Source: an uncultured Leptolinea sp. (GTDB lineage Bacteria; Chloroflexota; Anaerolineae; Anaerolineales; Anaerolineaceae). Taken from it: a stretch of DNA of 64,000 nucleotides. This document shows positions 33,892 through 44,049 of this stretch, piece after piece (within the stretch, counting starts at the first letter, position 1; each line of letters starts with the position of its first letter). A program made the translations under genes and the position numbers. The stretch lies in the NCBI GenBank assembly GCA_903828565.1, contig CAIKMQ010000003.1:62001-126000 (forward strand), in the 5' to 3' direction. The notes beneath the pieces were generated by a model. That model did not search any database and had not been told where the DNA came from. It saw only the letters and a list, made by a program, of their open reading frames with translations.

Positions 33892-36800
33892 ATGTCCTTC
33901 GTTCACCTGCACGTCCACTCCACATATTCCCTGCTTGACGGTTTCAGCGATATAAAGAAACTGGTTTCGACCGCCAAAAACATGGGAATGAATTCGATCG
34001 CACTGACCGATCACGGCACCATGTTCGGTTCATACGAGTTCTATCTGGCTGCCAAAGAGGCCGGCGTCAAGCCCATCATTGGCCTGGAAGCCTACCTTTC
34101 CGCCCGCGGGATGACAGATCGCGACTCCAAGCTGGATAAGCATTCCAATCATATGCTGCTGTTGGCGGAAAATGAGACCGGCTACCAGAACCTGTTAAAG
34201 ATCGCCAGCGCGGCACAGGTGGAGGGGTTCTATTATTTTCCGCGCATCGACCGCGATTTTCTTGCGCGGCACAGCGCCGGGTTGATCGCAACCTCCGGCT
34301 GCATGGCCTCTGAGATCCCGCGGGCGATTATGGCCGGGGATATGGAAGTGGTACAGCGCAAACTAGACTGGTATTACGAGGTCTTTGGCAAGGACAATTA
34401 CTTTCTGGAGCTGCAAGAACATAATATTACCGACCTGCCGCGCATCAACAAGGCATTGCTGGACCTGGGTCCACGCTATGCGGCTCGCTACGTGGCCACC
34501 AATGATGTTCATTATATAAAACCGGAAGATTCACGCCTGCAGGATGTCTTGCTGGCTGTTCAGACCGGCTCCACCCTGAACGACCCCAACCGTATGCGCA
34601 TGGGGGATAACTCGTATTACCTGCGTTCGCCTGAAGAGATGGCACGTATCTTTTCCGAGGTGCCTGAGGCGCTCAGCAACACGCAATTGATCGCGGACCG
34701 CACTTCACTGGACTTGCAGCGCAAGACTTATCACATGCCGTTGTTCGAGGTTCCCGAGGGATTTACTACCGAATCGTACCTGCGCCAGCTCTGTGAAGAT
34801 GGATTTGTGCGGCGTTATGGCAACCGCGCACGGGATCCACAGGTGCGGGAACGTCTGGAATACGAGTTGGGCGTGATCCACACCATGGGGTTCGATACCT
34901 ACTTCCTGATCGTTTGGGACCTGTGTCGCTTCGCCCGCTCCCACGGATTCTGGTACAACGCCCGCGGTTCGGCACCAGGTTCCATGGTGGCGTATGCCCT
35001 GGATATTACCCTGATAGAGCCGATCGACCACGGGTTGATCTTTGAACGTTTCCTCAATCCCGGCCGCAACGAAATGCCGGATATTGATCTGGATTTCCAG
35101 GACGACCAACGTGCCAAGGTAATGGAGTACTGTTCCATGAAATACGGTGCAGACCGGGTGGCACAGATCATCACCTTCGGGACGATGGGCGCACGCGCCG
35201 CCCTCAAGGATGTCGGCCGGGTGATGGATATTCCGCTGGACGAGGTGCAGCGCGTATCCAACATGGTCACTCCCCAGGGGAACAAGACGATTTCCCTGAT
35301 GGATGCATTGAATGCATCTCCGGAGCTCAGGCAGCTGTACAACGACTTACCGCACATCCATGAACTGGTGGACACCGCCTCGCAGATGGAAGGCACCGTT
35401 CGCAGCGCAGGCACGCACGCGGCGGGTGTGATCATTGCCGACAAGCCGATCGTAGAGTATGCACCGCTGCACCGTCCGACAAACGGAGCGGAAGATTCAC
35501 CGATCAAATCGGTGGTGCAGTACGAAATGTCGCATGTGGATAAGCTCGGCCTGCTGAAGGTGGACTTTTTAGGCCTGGCTACACTGACTATCATGCAGCG
35601 GGCATGCAAACTTATTCAGGAGAGGCACGGCGTCGAGTTCAACCTGAATAATATTCCCACGGATGACAAAGCCACATATGAGTTCATCGGCAAGGGGCGT
35701 ACCGCCGGCATCTTCCAACTGGAAAGTAACGGGATGACCAAGTGGATTGTGCAGATGAAGCCGCGATCTCTGGCGAATGTCATTGCGATGGTGGCACTTT
35801 TCCGCCCGGGGCCGATGGATTACATCCCGACCTATATCCGCCGGATGCATGGAGAAGAGATCGTTGAGTACCGGCACCCCGCGTTGGAAACCATCATGAA
35901 AGAGACCTTCGGCGTTGCGGTCTACCAGGAGCAGGTGATGTTCGCGGCCATCCAGATGGCCGGGTATACCGCTTCAGAAGCGGATAATCTTCGCAAGGCC
36001 ATCTCAAAAAAGAATGCGGAAGCAATTGCCAAACATGCCCGCATGTTCATAGATGGCTGCGTGAAGAATGGCATTGCCGCAGAAACAGCTGAAGGCATCT
36101 TTGAAGATTGGAAGGGCTTTGCCGATTACGCATTTAATAAATCACACGCCGCAGATTATGGCGTGATCGCTGTACAGACCGCCTACCTGAAATTGCATTA
36201 CACCGCCGAGTATATGACAGCTTTGCTTTCAGCATCTAAAAACGAGATGGAGAAAGTGGCCTTCTATGCCGCGGATTGCCGTTCTATGGGCATTGAGGTA
36301 CTGCCGCCGGATATCAATACCAGCGGATGGGATTTCACCATCGAAGACCGGCCGGATGGCAAGTCAGCCATCCGCTTCGGCCTGGGTGCGGTGAAGAATG
36401 TGGGAATTGCGCCGGTGGATGTGATCATTACCGGGCGGGCAGGCAGCCCGTACAGCGATTTAACCGACCTGGCTAACCGGGTCGATCTGCGCAGCGTTGG
36501 TAAGCGACCGTTGGAAAGCCTGGTGAAGGTTGGCGCTTTGGATTGCTTCGGGCCGCGCCTGGCTGTATTGCAGTCTTTGGATAGAGTGATCAACGTATCT
36601 ACTTCACACTTCCGTGCACTGGAAAGCGGGCAGCTGAGCTTCTTCGGTGGGGATACCGGCGTGGCAGAAACAATCGTGCTGCCGTACAGCCGCGAGCCTG
36701 AGCGAAAAGAGCTGTTGACCTGGGAAAAAGAACTGATCGGGTTGTATATCTCGGCTCATCCACTCACCCCGTATGCAGGTATGCTCACCCAGCGCACGAC

Positions 36801-37644
36801 ACACCGATCCGGTCAACTGGCTGAGGTTGCGCAGGGTGAGAAAGTGACACTGGGTGGGATTGTGCTGCGCATGCGTCCGCATGCCACCAAAGACGGCAAG
36901 CCGATGGGATATATTACGATCGAAGACCTGCAAGGTGAGCTGGAGATGGTGCTCTTCCCCCGGGTTTGGGAAAAATACAACCGCCAGGTGAAGGAAGAGA
37001 TGGTGGTGGTGGTGGAAGGCAAAGTAGATAACGTCGGCGCTAGCCCTAAGTTGCTGATGGATAAATTGACCATCCTCAAACCTGAAGACCTGGATGCGAT
37101 GAAGGATAGCGGCAGCGCGCAGCAAATACCCGCGGCACCCCTGACTATGGCCTCCAGCGGGCATGAAATGGATTGGCCGGCATCCGATATGGAAGCGGTT
37201 CTCGGTGAGGATGATGGCTGGCTGCCGGTTTTGGAAGATGAAATGATGCCGGATGATCTGGTTTCGGCAGCTCCAACAACTTCAACCCGCATGGATGATG
37301 CGCCGGCAGTACGATTGGACCCGGTGACTGTTCCGGGTTTCAAGTATGATGTAGACCCAATCATCAATCCGCGGGCGCAAAACCAGGGCAACCAGGTAAT
37401 TACGTTGGTACTGCGTACGAGCGAGGATAAACAGCGCGATATCCGCCGCTTGAAAAAGGTGCAGGGTTTCTTGCTCTCCCACCCCGGCAGCGACCATTTT
37501 CAAGTGGAAGTGATCGATGGCGGTCAGGTGACTGTCATGGATTTCCCCAACTCATCTACCTGCATCTCCCCTGAACTGCTTCAGCAATTGGAAGAAATGC
37601 TGGGTACAGGCAATGTGCGGGTTCACCCGGTCGTACTACAGTAA
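33892..37644 (+). CDS. dnaE: DNA polymerase III subunit alpha
   Basis: A 1250-residue replicative polymerase of the DnaE type. The N-terminal PHP domain begins His-Val-His-Ser-Thr-Tyr-Ser and keeps its metal-binding His residues (Asp-His-Gly-Thr; His-Ser-Asn-His), so it may proofread. The catalytic Pro-Asp-Ile-Asp-Leu-Asp-Phe lies near residue 397. Finger, helix-hairpin-helix and OB-fold domains follow, then a C-terminal 130-residue extension ahead of the end. Start is leaderless. No intein is present. Confidence 0.95.
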   Translation: MSFVHLHVHSTYSLLDGFSDIKKLVSTAKNMGMNSIALTDHGTMFGSYEFYLAAKEAGVKPIIGLEAYLSARGMTDRDSKLDKHSNHMLLLAENETGYQNLLKIASAAQVEGFYYFPRIDRDFLARHSAGLIATSGCMASEIPRAIMAGDMEVVQRKLDWYYEVFGKDNYFLELQEHNITDLPRINKALLDLGPRYAARYVATNDVHYIKPEDSRLQDVLLAVQTGSTLNDPNRMRMGDNSYYLRSPEEMARIFSEVPEALSNTQLIADRTSLDLQRKTYHMPLFEVPEGFTTESYLRQLCEDGFVRRYGNRARDPQVRERLEYELGVIHTMGFDTYFLIVWDLCRFARSHGFWYNARGSAPGSMVAYALDITLIEPIDHGLIFERFLNPGRNEMPDIDLDFQDDQRAKVMEYCSMKYGADRVAQIITFGTMGARAALKDVGRVMDIPLDEVQRVSNMVTPQGNKTISLMDALNASPELRQLYNDLPHIHELVDTASQMEGTVRSAGTHAAGVIIADKPIVEYAPLHRPTNGAEDSPIKSVVQYEMSHVDKLGLLKVDFLGLATLTIMQRACKLIQERHGVEFNLNNIPTDDKATYEFIGKGRTAGIFQLESNGMTKWIVQMKPRSLANVIAMVALFRPGPMDYIPTYIRRMHGEEIVEYRHPALETIMKETFGVAVYQEQVMFAAIQMAGYTASEADNLRKAISKKNAEAIAKHARMFIDGCVKNGIAAETAEGIFEDWKGFADYAFNKSHAADYGVIAVQTAYLKLHYTAEYMTALLSASKNEMEKVAFYAADCRSMGIEVLPPDINTSGWDFTIEDRPDGKSAIRFGLGAVKNVGIAPVDVIITGRAGSPYSDLTDLANRVDLRSVGKRPLESLVKVGALDCFGPRLAVLQSLDRVINVSTSHFRALESGQLSFFGGDTGVAETIVLPYSREPERKELLTWEKELIGLYISAHPLTPYAGMLTQRTTHRSGQLAEVAQGEKVTLGGIVLRMRPHATKDGKPMGYITIEDLQGELEMVLFPRVWEKYNRQVKEEMVVVVEGKVDNVGASPKLLMDKLTILKPEDLDAMKDSGSAQQIPAAPLTMASSGHEMDWPASDMEAVLGEDDGWLPVLEDEMMPDDLVSAAPTTSTRMDDAPAVRLDPVTVPGFKYDVDPIINPRAQNQGNQVITLVLRTSEDKQRDIRRLKKVQGFLLSHPGSDHFQVEVIDGGQVTVMDFPNSSTCISPELLQQLEEMLGTGNVRVHPVVLQ

Positions 37645-37668
37645 AAGATCAATATTTGGCAGGATAGA

Positions 37669-38649
37669 ATGAGCGATAAGAAGTTGCAAACCATTGGAGT
37701 GATGACCTCGGGCGGAGACGCGCCGGGGATGAATTCATGCGTGCGTGCGGTTGTTCGCACAGCTATTGCCAGCGGCTTGAAAGTCTACGGCATTTTAGGC
37801 GCTTACGAAGGCCTGATGCACGGGAATTTTCAGGAGATGGGCTTGCGCGATGTGGGTGGTATTCTCCAGCGCGGCGGCACGATCCTGCAAACGCGCCGCA
37901 GCACAGCTTTTATGGAACCAGCAGGTCAACGAGAGGCCATCCGGCAGATGAACAATATCGGCATGGATGGGTTGGTAGTGATCGGCGGGGATGGTTCCAT
38001 TACCGGCGCCAGTAAATTAATGGAACACGGTGTACAGGTGGTGGGTGTGCCCGGCAGTATCGATAACGACATCACTGGCACAGATATGTGCATTGGTACA
38101 GATACCGCATTGAACACTATTGTGGACGCGCTGGATAAACTGCGCGATACCGCCTCCTCTCATAACCGTGCTTTTCTGGTGGAAACTATGGGCCGCAAAT
38201 GCGGGTACCTGGCGTTGATCGCCGGTTTGACCTGCGGAGCTGAGATGGTGCTCATCCCTGAAGTGGACCATGAACCATCTGAGGTCGTCCGTGCCATCGG
38301 CGATGCCTACCTGCGCGGAAAAACGCATGCCATCATCATGGTGGCTGAAGGGTATAAGACCAACATCAATGATTTGGCAGCCATGATCGAAGCGGCAGAT
38401 GTGGGCTTTACCACGCGGGTCACCATACTGGGCCACATCCAGCGCGGCGGAAAACCGACTGCCTACGACCGCTGGCTGGCCACGCGCATGGGAGTTCGCG
38501 CGGTGGAGTATCTGGTGGAAGGCCGCAGCGGTGTGATGACCGGCTTGAACGGCCGCGAGATCGTTCCGGTGCCTTTCTCTGAGATCATCGGTACCTACCG
38601 CCAGATCAGCCCGGAATATTACGCACTGGCGCGCATGCTGGCTCAGTAA
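37669..38649 (+). CDS. pfkA: 6-phosphofructokinase, ATP type
   Basis: A 326-residue glycolytic kinase. Gly-Gly-Asp-Gly-Ser (106-110) has Gly at the position that is Asp in pyrophosphate-dependent enzymes, and Pro-Gly-Ser-Ile-Asp-Asn-Asp (128-134) has Gly where those have Lys. ATP is therefore the predicted donor. Asp132 is the catalytic base. An AGGA site precedes the start; the gene follows dnaE by 24 bases and is probably on the same transcript, with the UPF0173 gene next. Confidence 0.93.
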   Translation: MSDKKLQTIGVMTSGGDAPGMNSCVRAVVRTAIASGLKVYGILGAYEGLMHGNFQEMGLRDVGGILQRGGTILQTRRSTAFMEPAGQREAIRQMNNIGMDGLVVIGGDGSITGASKLMEHGVQVVGVPGSIDNDITGTDMCIGTDTALNTIVDALDKLRDTASSHNRAFLVETMGRKCGYLALIAGLTCGAEMVLIPEVDHEPSEVVRAIGDAYLRGKTHAIIMVAEGYKTNINDLAAMIEAADVGFTTRVTILGHIQRGGKPTAYDRWLATRMGVRAVEYLVEGRSGVMTGLNGREIVPVPFSEIIGTYRQISPEYYALARMLAQ

Positions 38650-38662
38650 TCCAGGAAGGTGA

Positions 38663-39349
38663 ATGGTGAGCACCAGCCTGCGTTTTCTCGGTCATGCCGC
38701 CCTCTGGTTGGAAACCGGTGATTCGCATATTCTGGTGGATCCATTTATCACTGGTAACCCACTGGCCCCGGTGAAAGCAGAAGATCTGCAGCCGGAATAT
38801 ATCCTGGTGACGCACGGGCACGGAGATCACCTGGGTGACTCGGTGGAGATTGCGCGCCGCAGTGGCGCGGCTGTCATCACCAACGCTGAGATCCGTGATT
38901 GGCTAAAACAAAAATCGGTACGTTCCTTTGGAATGAACATTGGCGGCAGCCACCAGTTCCCGTTTGGCACCCTCAAGATGACCCAGGCAATTCACAGTTC
39001 TGGGTTGGATGATGGTACGCCGGGGGGAAGCCCGGCAGGTTTTGTATTGCGGACTCTCGATGAGAAATGCCTGTATATGGCTGGAGACACCGGCTTATTC
39101 GGGGATATGAAACTCATCGGTGATGAGGGCTTGGATGTGGCGTTGATCCCCATTGGTGATAATTACACCATGGGGCCGGAGGATGCCCTGCGAGCCGTGA
39201 AGTTGCTTCATCCGCGGATCGTTATCCCCATCCATTACAATACTTTCGAGGTGATCAAGCAGGATGCCCGTGCCTGGGCTGAACTAGTGGAATCACAAAC
39301 CGGAACGAAGGTTCATATTTTAGAGCCTGGTGAAACCCTGCGACTGTAA
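38663..39349 (+). CDS. UPF0173 metal-dependent hydrolase
   Basis: A 228-residue beta-lactamase-fold protein. Phe-Leu-Gly-His-Ala near the start, Thr-His-Gly-His-Gly-Asp-His (metal site, about 51-57), Ala-Gly-Asp-Thr-Gly, and Pro-Ile-His-Tyr-Asn near the end match the UPF0173/UlaG-like group. Substrate is unknown. GGAAGG precedes the start, 13 bases after pfkA. Confidence 0.9.
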   Translation: MVSTSLRFLGHAALWLETGDSHILVDPFITGNPLAPVKAEDLQPEYILVTHGHGDHLGDSVEIARRSGAAVITNAEIRDWLKQKSVRSFGMNIGGSHQFPFGTLKMTQAIHSSGLDDGTPGGSPAGFVLRTLDEKCLYMAGDTGLFGDMKLIGDEGLDVALIPIGDNYTMGPEDALRAVKLLHPRIVIPIHYNTFEVIKQDARAWAELVESQTGTKVHILEPGETLRL

Positions 39350-39406
39350 CAACTGTCGTAGCCAAGTATTTATTTGAGGAAGACGATAATCAACGAAAAG
39401 GAAGGC

Positions 39407-40645
39407 ATGATGGAATCAGTCATAGATCGTTTCATCCGGTATATCAAGATCGATACCCAATCAGATATGGAATCAGACACCAACCCCAGTACCGTCCGCC
39501 AGTTTGACCTGGCACGGCTGTTGGTGAGCGAACTGCAGGCGCTGGGTTTGCAAGATGCTGCGGTGGATGAGAGATGTTATGTCATGGCTACCCTGCCTGC
39601 CAATACCAGCCGGGACATCCCTGCGATCGGCCTGATAGCGCACATGGATACCAGCCCGGATGCTTCCGGGGCGAATGTCGATCCGCGCCTGATCAAAGCG
39701 TATGACGGGCAGCCCATCGTGCTGGACGCCGCCAGCAAGACGATCCTTTCGCCGGCAGAGTTCCCTGACCTGCTCAAATATATCGGGCAACCGCTGCTGA
39801 CTACCGACGGCAAGACCTTATTAGGCGCAGATGACAAGGCAGGCGTCGCCATTATCATGTCCGTGGTGGAGATGCTGGTGAACCACCCAGAAATTCCACA
39901 TGGAAAAATCTGCGTCGGGTTTACCCCGGATGAGGAGATTGGCCGGGGAGCTGACGGTTTCGATGTAAAGAAATTCGGTGCCCTTTTTGCGTATACCGTG
40001 GATGGCGGGGAGATCGGTGAACTGGAATATGAATGCTTCAATGCTTCCATGGCCCGAATTCACATCCAGGGGCGCAATGTACACCCCGGAAAATCCAAAG
40101 ACAAAATGGTCAATTCCATGCAGATCGCTATGGATCTACATGTGATGCTGCCTGTGGATCAGCGCCCGGAATATACCGATAATTATGAAGGTTTCTTCCA
40201 TCTGATTCACTTCAATGGTACGGTTGAAGAGACCGATGTTATGTATATTATCCGCGACCACGACCGGAAAAAATTTGAGCAGAAAGAACAGCTACTGCGT
40301 GAGGCCATTCTGTTCCTGAACTCCCGCCTGGGTAGTGAGCGGATCACGATGAGGCTGGACCAGCAGTACCGCAATATGCGCGAAGTATTGGAACCCGAGA
40401 ATATGCACATCGTGGAAACTGCTCGCCAGGCAATGGAAGCCTGTGGGGTTGCGCCGATCATCAAACCCATCCGCGGCGGTACCGATGGGTCGCGCCTTTC
40501 CTATATGGGGCTGCCCACCCCCAATATTTTTACGGGCGGACATTACGGCCACGGCAAGTACGAATTCATCCCTACCCATTCACTGGAAAAAGGGGTGGAA
40601 GTTGTTTTGAAGATCATTGACCTGTATGACGCTAAATCCCATTAA
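39407..40645 (+). CDS. pepT: Peptidase T (tripeptide aminopeptidase)
   Basis: A 412-residue M20 metallopeptidase. Zinc ligands can be placed: His in Ala-His-Met-Asp-Thr, bridging Asp in Gly-Ala-Asp-Asp-Lys, Glu in Asp-Glu-Glu-Ile-Gly with its neighbouring catalytic Glu, Asp in Val-Asp-Gly-Gly-Glu, and His in Gly-His-Tyr-Gly-His-Gly. It removes N-terminal residues from tripeptides in the cytoplasm. ATG 39407 follows GGAAGG; ATG 39410 is equally possible. Confidence 0.93.
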   Translation: MMESVIDRFIRYIKIDTQSDMESDTNPSTVRQFDLARLLVSELQALGLQDAAVDERCYVMATLPANTSRDIPAIGLIAHMDTSPDASGANVDPRLIKAYDGQPIVLDAASKTILSPAEFPDLLKYIGQPLLTTDGKTLLGADDKAGVAIIMSVVEMLVNHPEIPHGKICVGFTPDEEIGRGADGFDVKKFGALFAYTVDGGEIGELEYECFNASMARIHIQGRNVHPGKSKDKMVNSMQIAMDLHVMLPVDQRPEYTDNYEGFFHLIHFNGTVEETDVMYIIRDHDRKKFEQKEQLLREAILFLNSRLGSERITMRLDQQYRNMREVLEPENMHIVETARQAMEACGVAPIIKPIRGGTDGSRLSYMGLPTPNIFTGGHYGHGKYEFIPTHSLEKGVEVVLKIIDLYDAKSH

Positions 40646-40688
40646 GACCATTATCACTTGACGCGCTTTCTCAGGCGTGATAACCTAA

Positions 40689-40901
<213 letters not shown>

Positions 40902-40919
40902 TCCAGCTCCAATTAAGTG

Positions 40920-40950
40920 GCCAGCGTGATGAACGCTGGCTTTTTTATTT
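40920..40950 (+). terminator. Rho-independent terminator of the ferredoxin gene
   Basis: A 7-bp stem (40920-40926 with 40934-40940), 7-base loop, then TTTTTTATTT. Confidence 0.9.
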
Positions 40951-41007
40951 CCCGCTTCATTTCAGATTCTGTTTGATTTCATATACAATCTATTCAGGAG
41001 TCAGTGT

Positions 41008-41709
41008 ATGAATGCGACACGAATCATGGTAGTGGAAGATGAACCCAGCGTAAGCGAGGTGGTCAGCCTGTACCTGGGGAAAGCAGGCTATGATGTCATT
41101 TCGATACGCAACGGGCAGGCAGCCCTGGATGAGCTGGAAAAAGAGCTGCCTCATCTGGTAGTTTTGGATCTCATGCTGCCGGAAGTGGACGGCCGCGAGA
41201 TTCTTGCCTGGCTGCGACAGCGCAGCGCAGTGCCCGTGATCGTTCTTACAGCCCTGCGTGATGAATCGGATCGCATTGATGGACTGGAAATGGGCGCGGA
41301 TGACTACATTACCAAGCCTTTCAGCCCGCAGGAGTTGGTCAGCCGGGTGCGCGCCGTGTTACGTCGCGGCGGTGGAGCAACGGCACCCGGTCAGGAAGGG
41401 GATAATTCACAATCTCTGGTGTATGAGAACTTACAGATCAACCCGGTGATGCGGTTGGTGATCGCTCAAAGCCGGGAGATCGACCTGACGGCAAAGGAAT
41501 TTGACCTGTTGCTGCTGCTCGCCCGCAATCCCAAAAAAGTATTCACCCGCTCGCAGTTGTTGGAACAGGTGTGGGGGCTATCCGAATACATTGATCCCGG
41601 CACGGTAACAGTTCATATGCGCAGATTGCGCGAAAAGATCGAGGTCGATCCTTCCGATCCGCGGCACATTGAGACCGTCTGGGGCGTAGGGTACCGTTTT
41701 GAGCCATAA
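41008..41709 (+). CDS. OmpR/PhoB-family response regulator
   Basis: A 233-residue regulator: a receiver domain with acidic pocket Glu10-Asp11 and phospho-acceptor Asp54 in Val-Leu-Asp-Leu-Met-Leu-Pro, Lys near 104, then a C-terminal winged helix (about 135-230) with Leu-Thr-x-Lys-Glu-Phe-Asp-Leu-Leu. AGGAG precedes the ATG. It overlaps the kinase gene by 11 bases and is its partner. Targets are unknown; the envelope cluster that starts 77 bases after the kinase is a candidate by position only. Confidence 0.93.
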   Translation: MNATRIMVVEDEPSVSEVVSLYLGKAGYDVISIRNGQAALDELEKELPHLVVLDLMLPEVDGREILAWLRQRSAVPVIVLTALRDESDRIDGLEMGADDYITKPFSPQELVSRVRAVLRRGGGATAPGQEGDNSQSLVYENLQINPVMRLVIAQSREIDLTAKEFDLLLLLARNPKKVFTRSQLLEQVWGLSEYIDPGTVTVHMRRLREKIEVDPSDPRHIETVWGVGYRFEP

Positions 41710-42976
41710 ACCGGAACCTTCCAGCCAGCAAGGGCATCATATCTCGCGGGCTTTCCTGCGTTTCAGTATCGGCATTCTCTTTGCGCTGGAGGCTTCGCTA
41801 GCTCTGGTGTATTACGTGCTTAAAATACCAGAAAGCAAGTTCGCATTCATCGCCATAGTGATGGGCGTTTCCGTGGTCTTTTCTCTGGCACTGGTGTACG
41901 CTGCCTTTGAGCGGGGTTGGATCTCACAGATTCCGCGGTTGGACTGGACGATGTTTGGAGGTTACTCTTTTTCCATGATCATCGTGGTGACGGTGATCGC
42001 CATTATCACCAGCCGTGTCTTTACCAATACCCTCGATGCCTGGTTGACTGCCATGCTGCTCTTTTTTGGCAGCGGCATCTTCCTTTCATTTGGTTATGCG
42101 CTCACACATTCGATCACATCCCGGCTAAAACTGCTGCACACAGCCTCGCGGGGGATTGCCGGCGGCAATCTGCAGGAGCGCGTACCCGTTTCAGGCCAGG
42201 ATGAGATTGCTGAACTAAGTGCCACCTTCAACGCCATGGCAGCCCAGTTGCAGGATCTGGACGCGCACCAGAAAGAACTGCGGCGTGTGAGAAATGACCT
42301 GTTCGCATGGGCCGGACATGACCTGCGCACACCGCTCACTTCCATCCGCGCGATGCTGGAAGCCCTGTCAGATCAGGTGGTGGATGACCCCATCACCCGC
42401 CAGCGTTACTTGCAGATCGCACGCAAGGAGATCGATTACCTCTCACGCCTGATTGATGATCTATTCGACCTTGCCCGGATGGACGCGGATGGTTTGAAGC
42501 TGGACTTGCAGCCTGTGTCACTGGGGGACCTCATCTCAGACACGCTGGGCTGGTTCCACACCCTGGCCGTTCAGAACCGGATTGACCTGAGCGGGTCTGT
42601 GCAGACAGGGGTGGACCTGGTGTACGCGGATGCGCAGTTGCTGAACAGGGTTCTTTCCAACCTTACCAGCAACGCCCTGCGATTTACACCTCCAGGCGGG
42701 AGGGTGGTGATCAGCGCAGAGCGGGCTGCAGGCAAGATCCTGGTAATGGTGCGCGACAACGGTGAAGGCATTCGTGCCGAAGACCTGCCCTTCATCTTTG
42801 AGCGTTTCTACCGTGGAGAAAAATCACGCAATCGTTCGACCGGGGGTTCAGGGCTGGGATTAGCCATCAGCCGGGGGATCATTGAGGCGCATCACGAACG
42901 CATCTTTGCCAACAGCGCACCGGGTGAGGGGACGACCATTTCCTTCACTCTGCAGGAAAATTCACCCAAGAGATAG
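41699..42976 (+). CDS. Membrane sensor histidine kinase
   Basis: A 425-residue kinase. Four hydrophobic segments lie in the first 145 residues (about 15-35, 43-62, 78-100, 110-135) with almost no external sensor domain, suggesting it senses within the membrane. A HAMP domain, HisKA with Gly-His-Asp-Leu-Arg-Thr-Pro (His near 207), and HATPase_c with Asp-Asn-Gly-Glu-Gly-Ile and Gly-Ser-Gly-Leu-Gly-Leu follow. The start is TTG 41699 with TAGGG just upstream, inside the end of the regulator gene. Confidence 0.9.
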   Translation: MSHKPEPSSQQGHHISRAFLRFSIGILFALEASLALVYYVLKIPESKFAFIAIVMGVSVVFSLALVYAAFERGWISQIPRLDWTMFGGYSFSMIIVVTVIAIITSRVFTNTLDAWLTAMLLFFGSGIFLSFGYALTHSITSRLKLLHTASRGIAGGNLQERVPVSGQDEIAELSATFNAMAAQLQDLDAHQKELRRVRNDLFAWAGHDLRTPLTSIRAMLEALSDQVVDDPITRQRYLQIARKEIDYLSRLIDDLFDLARMDADGLKLDLQPVSLGDLISDTLGWFHTLAVQNRIDLSGSVQTGVDLVYADAQLLNRVLSNLTSNALRFTPPGGRVVISAERAAGKILVMVRDNGEGIRAEDLPFIFERFYRGEKSRNRSTGGSGLGLAISRGIIEAHHERIFANSAPGEGTTISFTLQENSPKR

Positions 42977-43006
42977 TTGGTGGAGGTCAAATCGGAGGTG
43001 CTTAGC

Positions 43007-43035
43007 TTGACCTTTGATTTCCGTTCATATAAAAT
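43007..43035 (+). promoter_or_regulatory. Near-consensus promoter of the 43-50 kb envelope cluster
   Basis: TTGACC (43007-43012), spacer of 17, TAAAAT (43030-43035). Predicted start of transcription near 43042, about 11 bases before the first ATG. Confidence 0.7.
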
Positions 43036-43052
43036 GAAAATGGATTCAAAGT

Positions 43053-43322
43053 ATGAAAAACGGGATTGACGTTGAACAGATAGACGCATGGGCGGCAGAG
43101 ATTAGGGACCGCGGGTTTGCACAACCCGCGGCATTGTTGATGACGGCCTTTACGCCATTTAGCTGGGTATTCGGGCAGTTCTATTATTTCAGTCAACCTT
43201 TTCTCGCCACTCTATTACCGGAAAAGGATCAGGAAGTTATCCGAACCCTGCTTCAGGATGCGAACGCATGGAAAGAATTCGCTGAGCGGTTGAAGGATCC
43301 CCGGGGGAGTGAAAATGGTTGA
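43053..43322 (+). CDS. Hypothetical small protein, first gene of envelope cluster
   Basis: An 89-residue protein. Residues 1-25 and 65-89 are polar and helical; residues 26-58 are hydrophobic and aromatic-rich (several Phe, Tyr, Trp and Pro), more like a membrane-embedded or re-entrant segment than a simple helix. No family is recognised. It overlaps the next gene by 8 bases and sits directly behind the strong promoter, so it belongs to the cluster. Confidence 0.6.
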   Translation: MKNGIDVEQIDAWAAEIRDRGFAQPAALLMTAFTPFSWVFGQFYYFSQPFLATLLPEKDQEVIRTLLQDANAWKEFAERLKDPRGSENG

Positions 43323-44049
43323 CCCTGCGCTCTACCTGGTTTTTCTGGCTGGGCTGCTAATGGGGGGTTATTACGTGCTGGAAAGCCGCGGCAGGCAGAG
43401 GCCATTTCGCATCGTTCCTTCCTTTGCGCGTCTCAGACGGGCAGTTGCTATCCTGGTGGAAAATGGACAATCGGCACAGGTTGCTCTGGGTCAGGGTAGT
43501 ATTCTGGCACCTCAGGCCGGCTCTTCGCTGGCGGCGCTTGAGACCCTGGCTGGCCTTTCTCGGTTGTGCCTGGCTGGTGATTCTCCGCCATTGGCCAGTA
43601 GCGGCGATGGATCTCTGCATCTGCTGATCACGGAGGCCTGGCGAGTGAGCCAGGGTTTTCGGGCGTCTGCAAAAAGAACCAACCGGCAAGTGATCTTCCC
43701 CGGTGCTTCACCTTTCTCCTATATTGCCGGTGCCATGCTGGCACAGCAGGGCGAAGATGTTGCCATGTCGCTCATCACCGGCAGCCAGGGGCCGGAAGTC
43801 GGGTTATTGGTGGAAGCCGCGGAACGGAACCGGGCATTTACTGCCGGCGGAAGTGAACATCTGCTGGCACAGGCTGTGCTGGTGGGTACGACGCGTTTGG
43901 CATTTACAGGGGAAGAGTATTTTGCCATGAATGCCGGCTGGAAGCGGGATCGCCTGCATGCTGCCAGCCTGCATACTCAGGATGCGCTGCGGCTGCTGAT
44001 CATTGCTGCCATCCTCCTCGGCGGCATACTTACATTGGTAGGTAAATAA
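43315..44049 (+). CDS. DUF6754-like membrane protein
   Basis: A 244-residue protein with transmembrane helices near both ends (about 2-20 and 222-241) and a soluble alpha/beta part between. Conserved-looking stretches are Gly-Ser-Glu-His-Leu-Leu-Ala-Gln-Ala, Glu-Glu-Tyr-Phe-Ala-Met-Asn-Ala, and Leu-His-Thr-Gln-Asp-Ala-Leu-Arg, which I associate with DUF6754, a family without known function. ATG 43315 (rather than GTG 43309) has GGGGGAG 4-10 bases before it. Its stop overlaps the next start as TAATG. Confidence 0.65.
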   Translation: MVDPALYLVFLAGLLMGGYYVLESRGRQRPFRIVPSFARLRRAVAILVENGQSAQVALGQGSILAPQAGSSLAALETLAGLSRLCLAGDSPPLASSGDGSLHLLITEAWRVSQGFRASAKRTNRQVIFPGASPFSYIAGAMLAQQGEDVAMSLITGSQGPEVGLLVEAAERNRAFTAGGSEHLLAQAVLVGTTRLAFTGEEYFAMNAGWKRDRLHAASLHTQDALRLLIIAAILLGGILTLVGK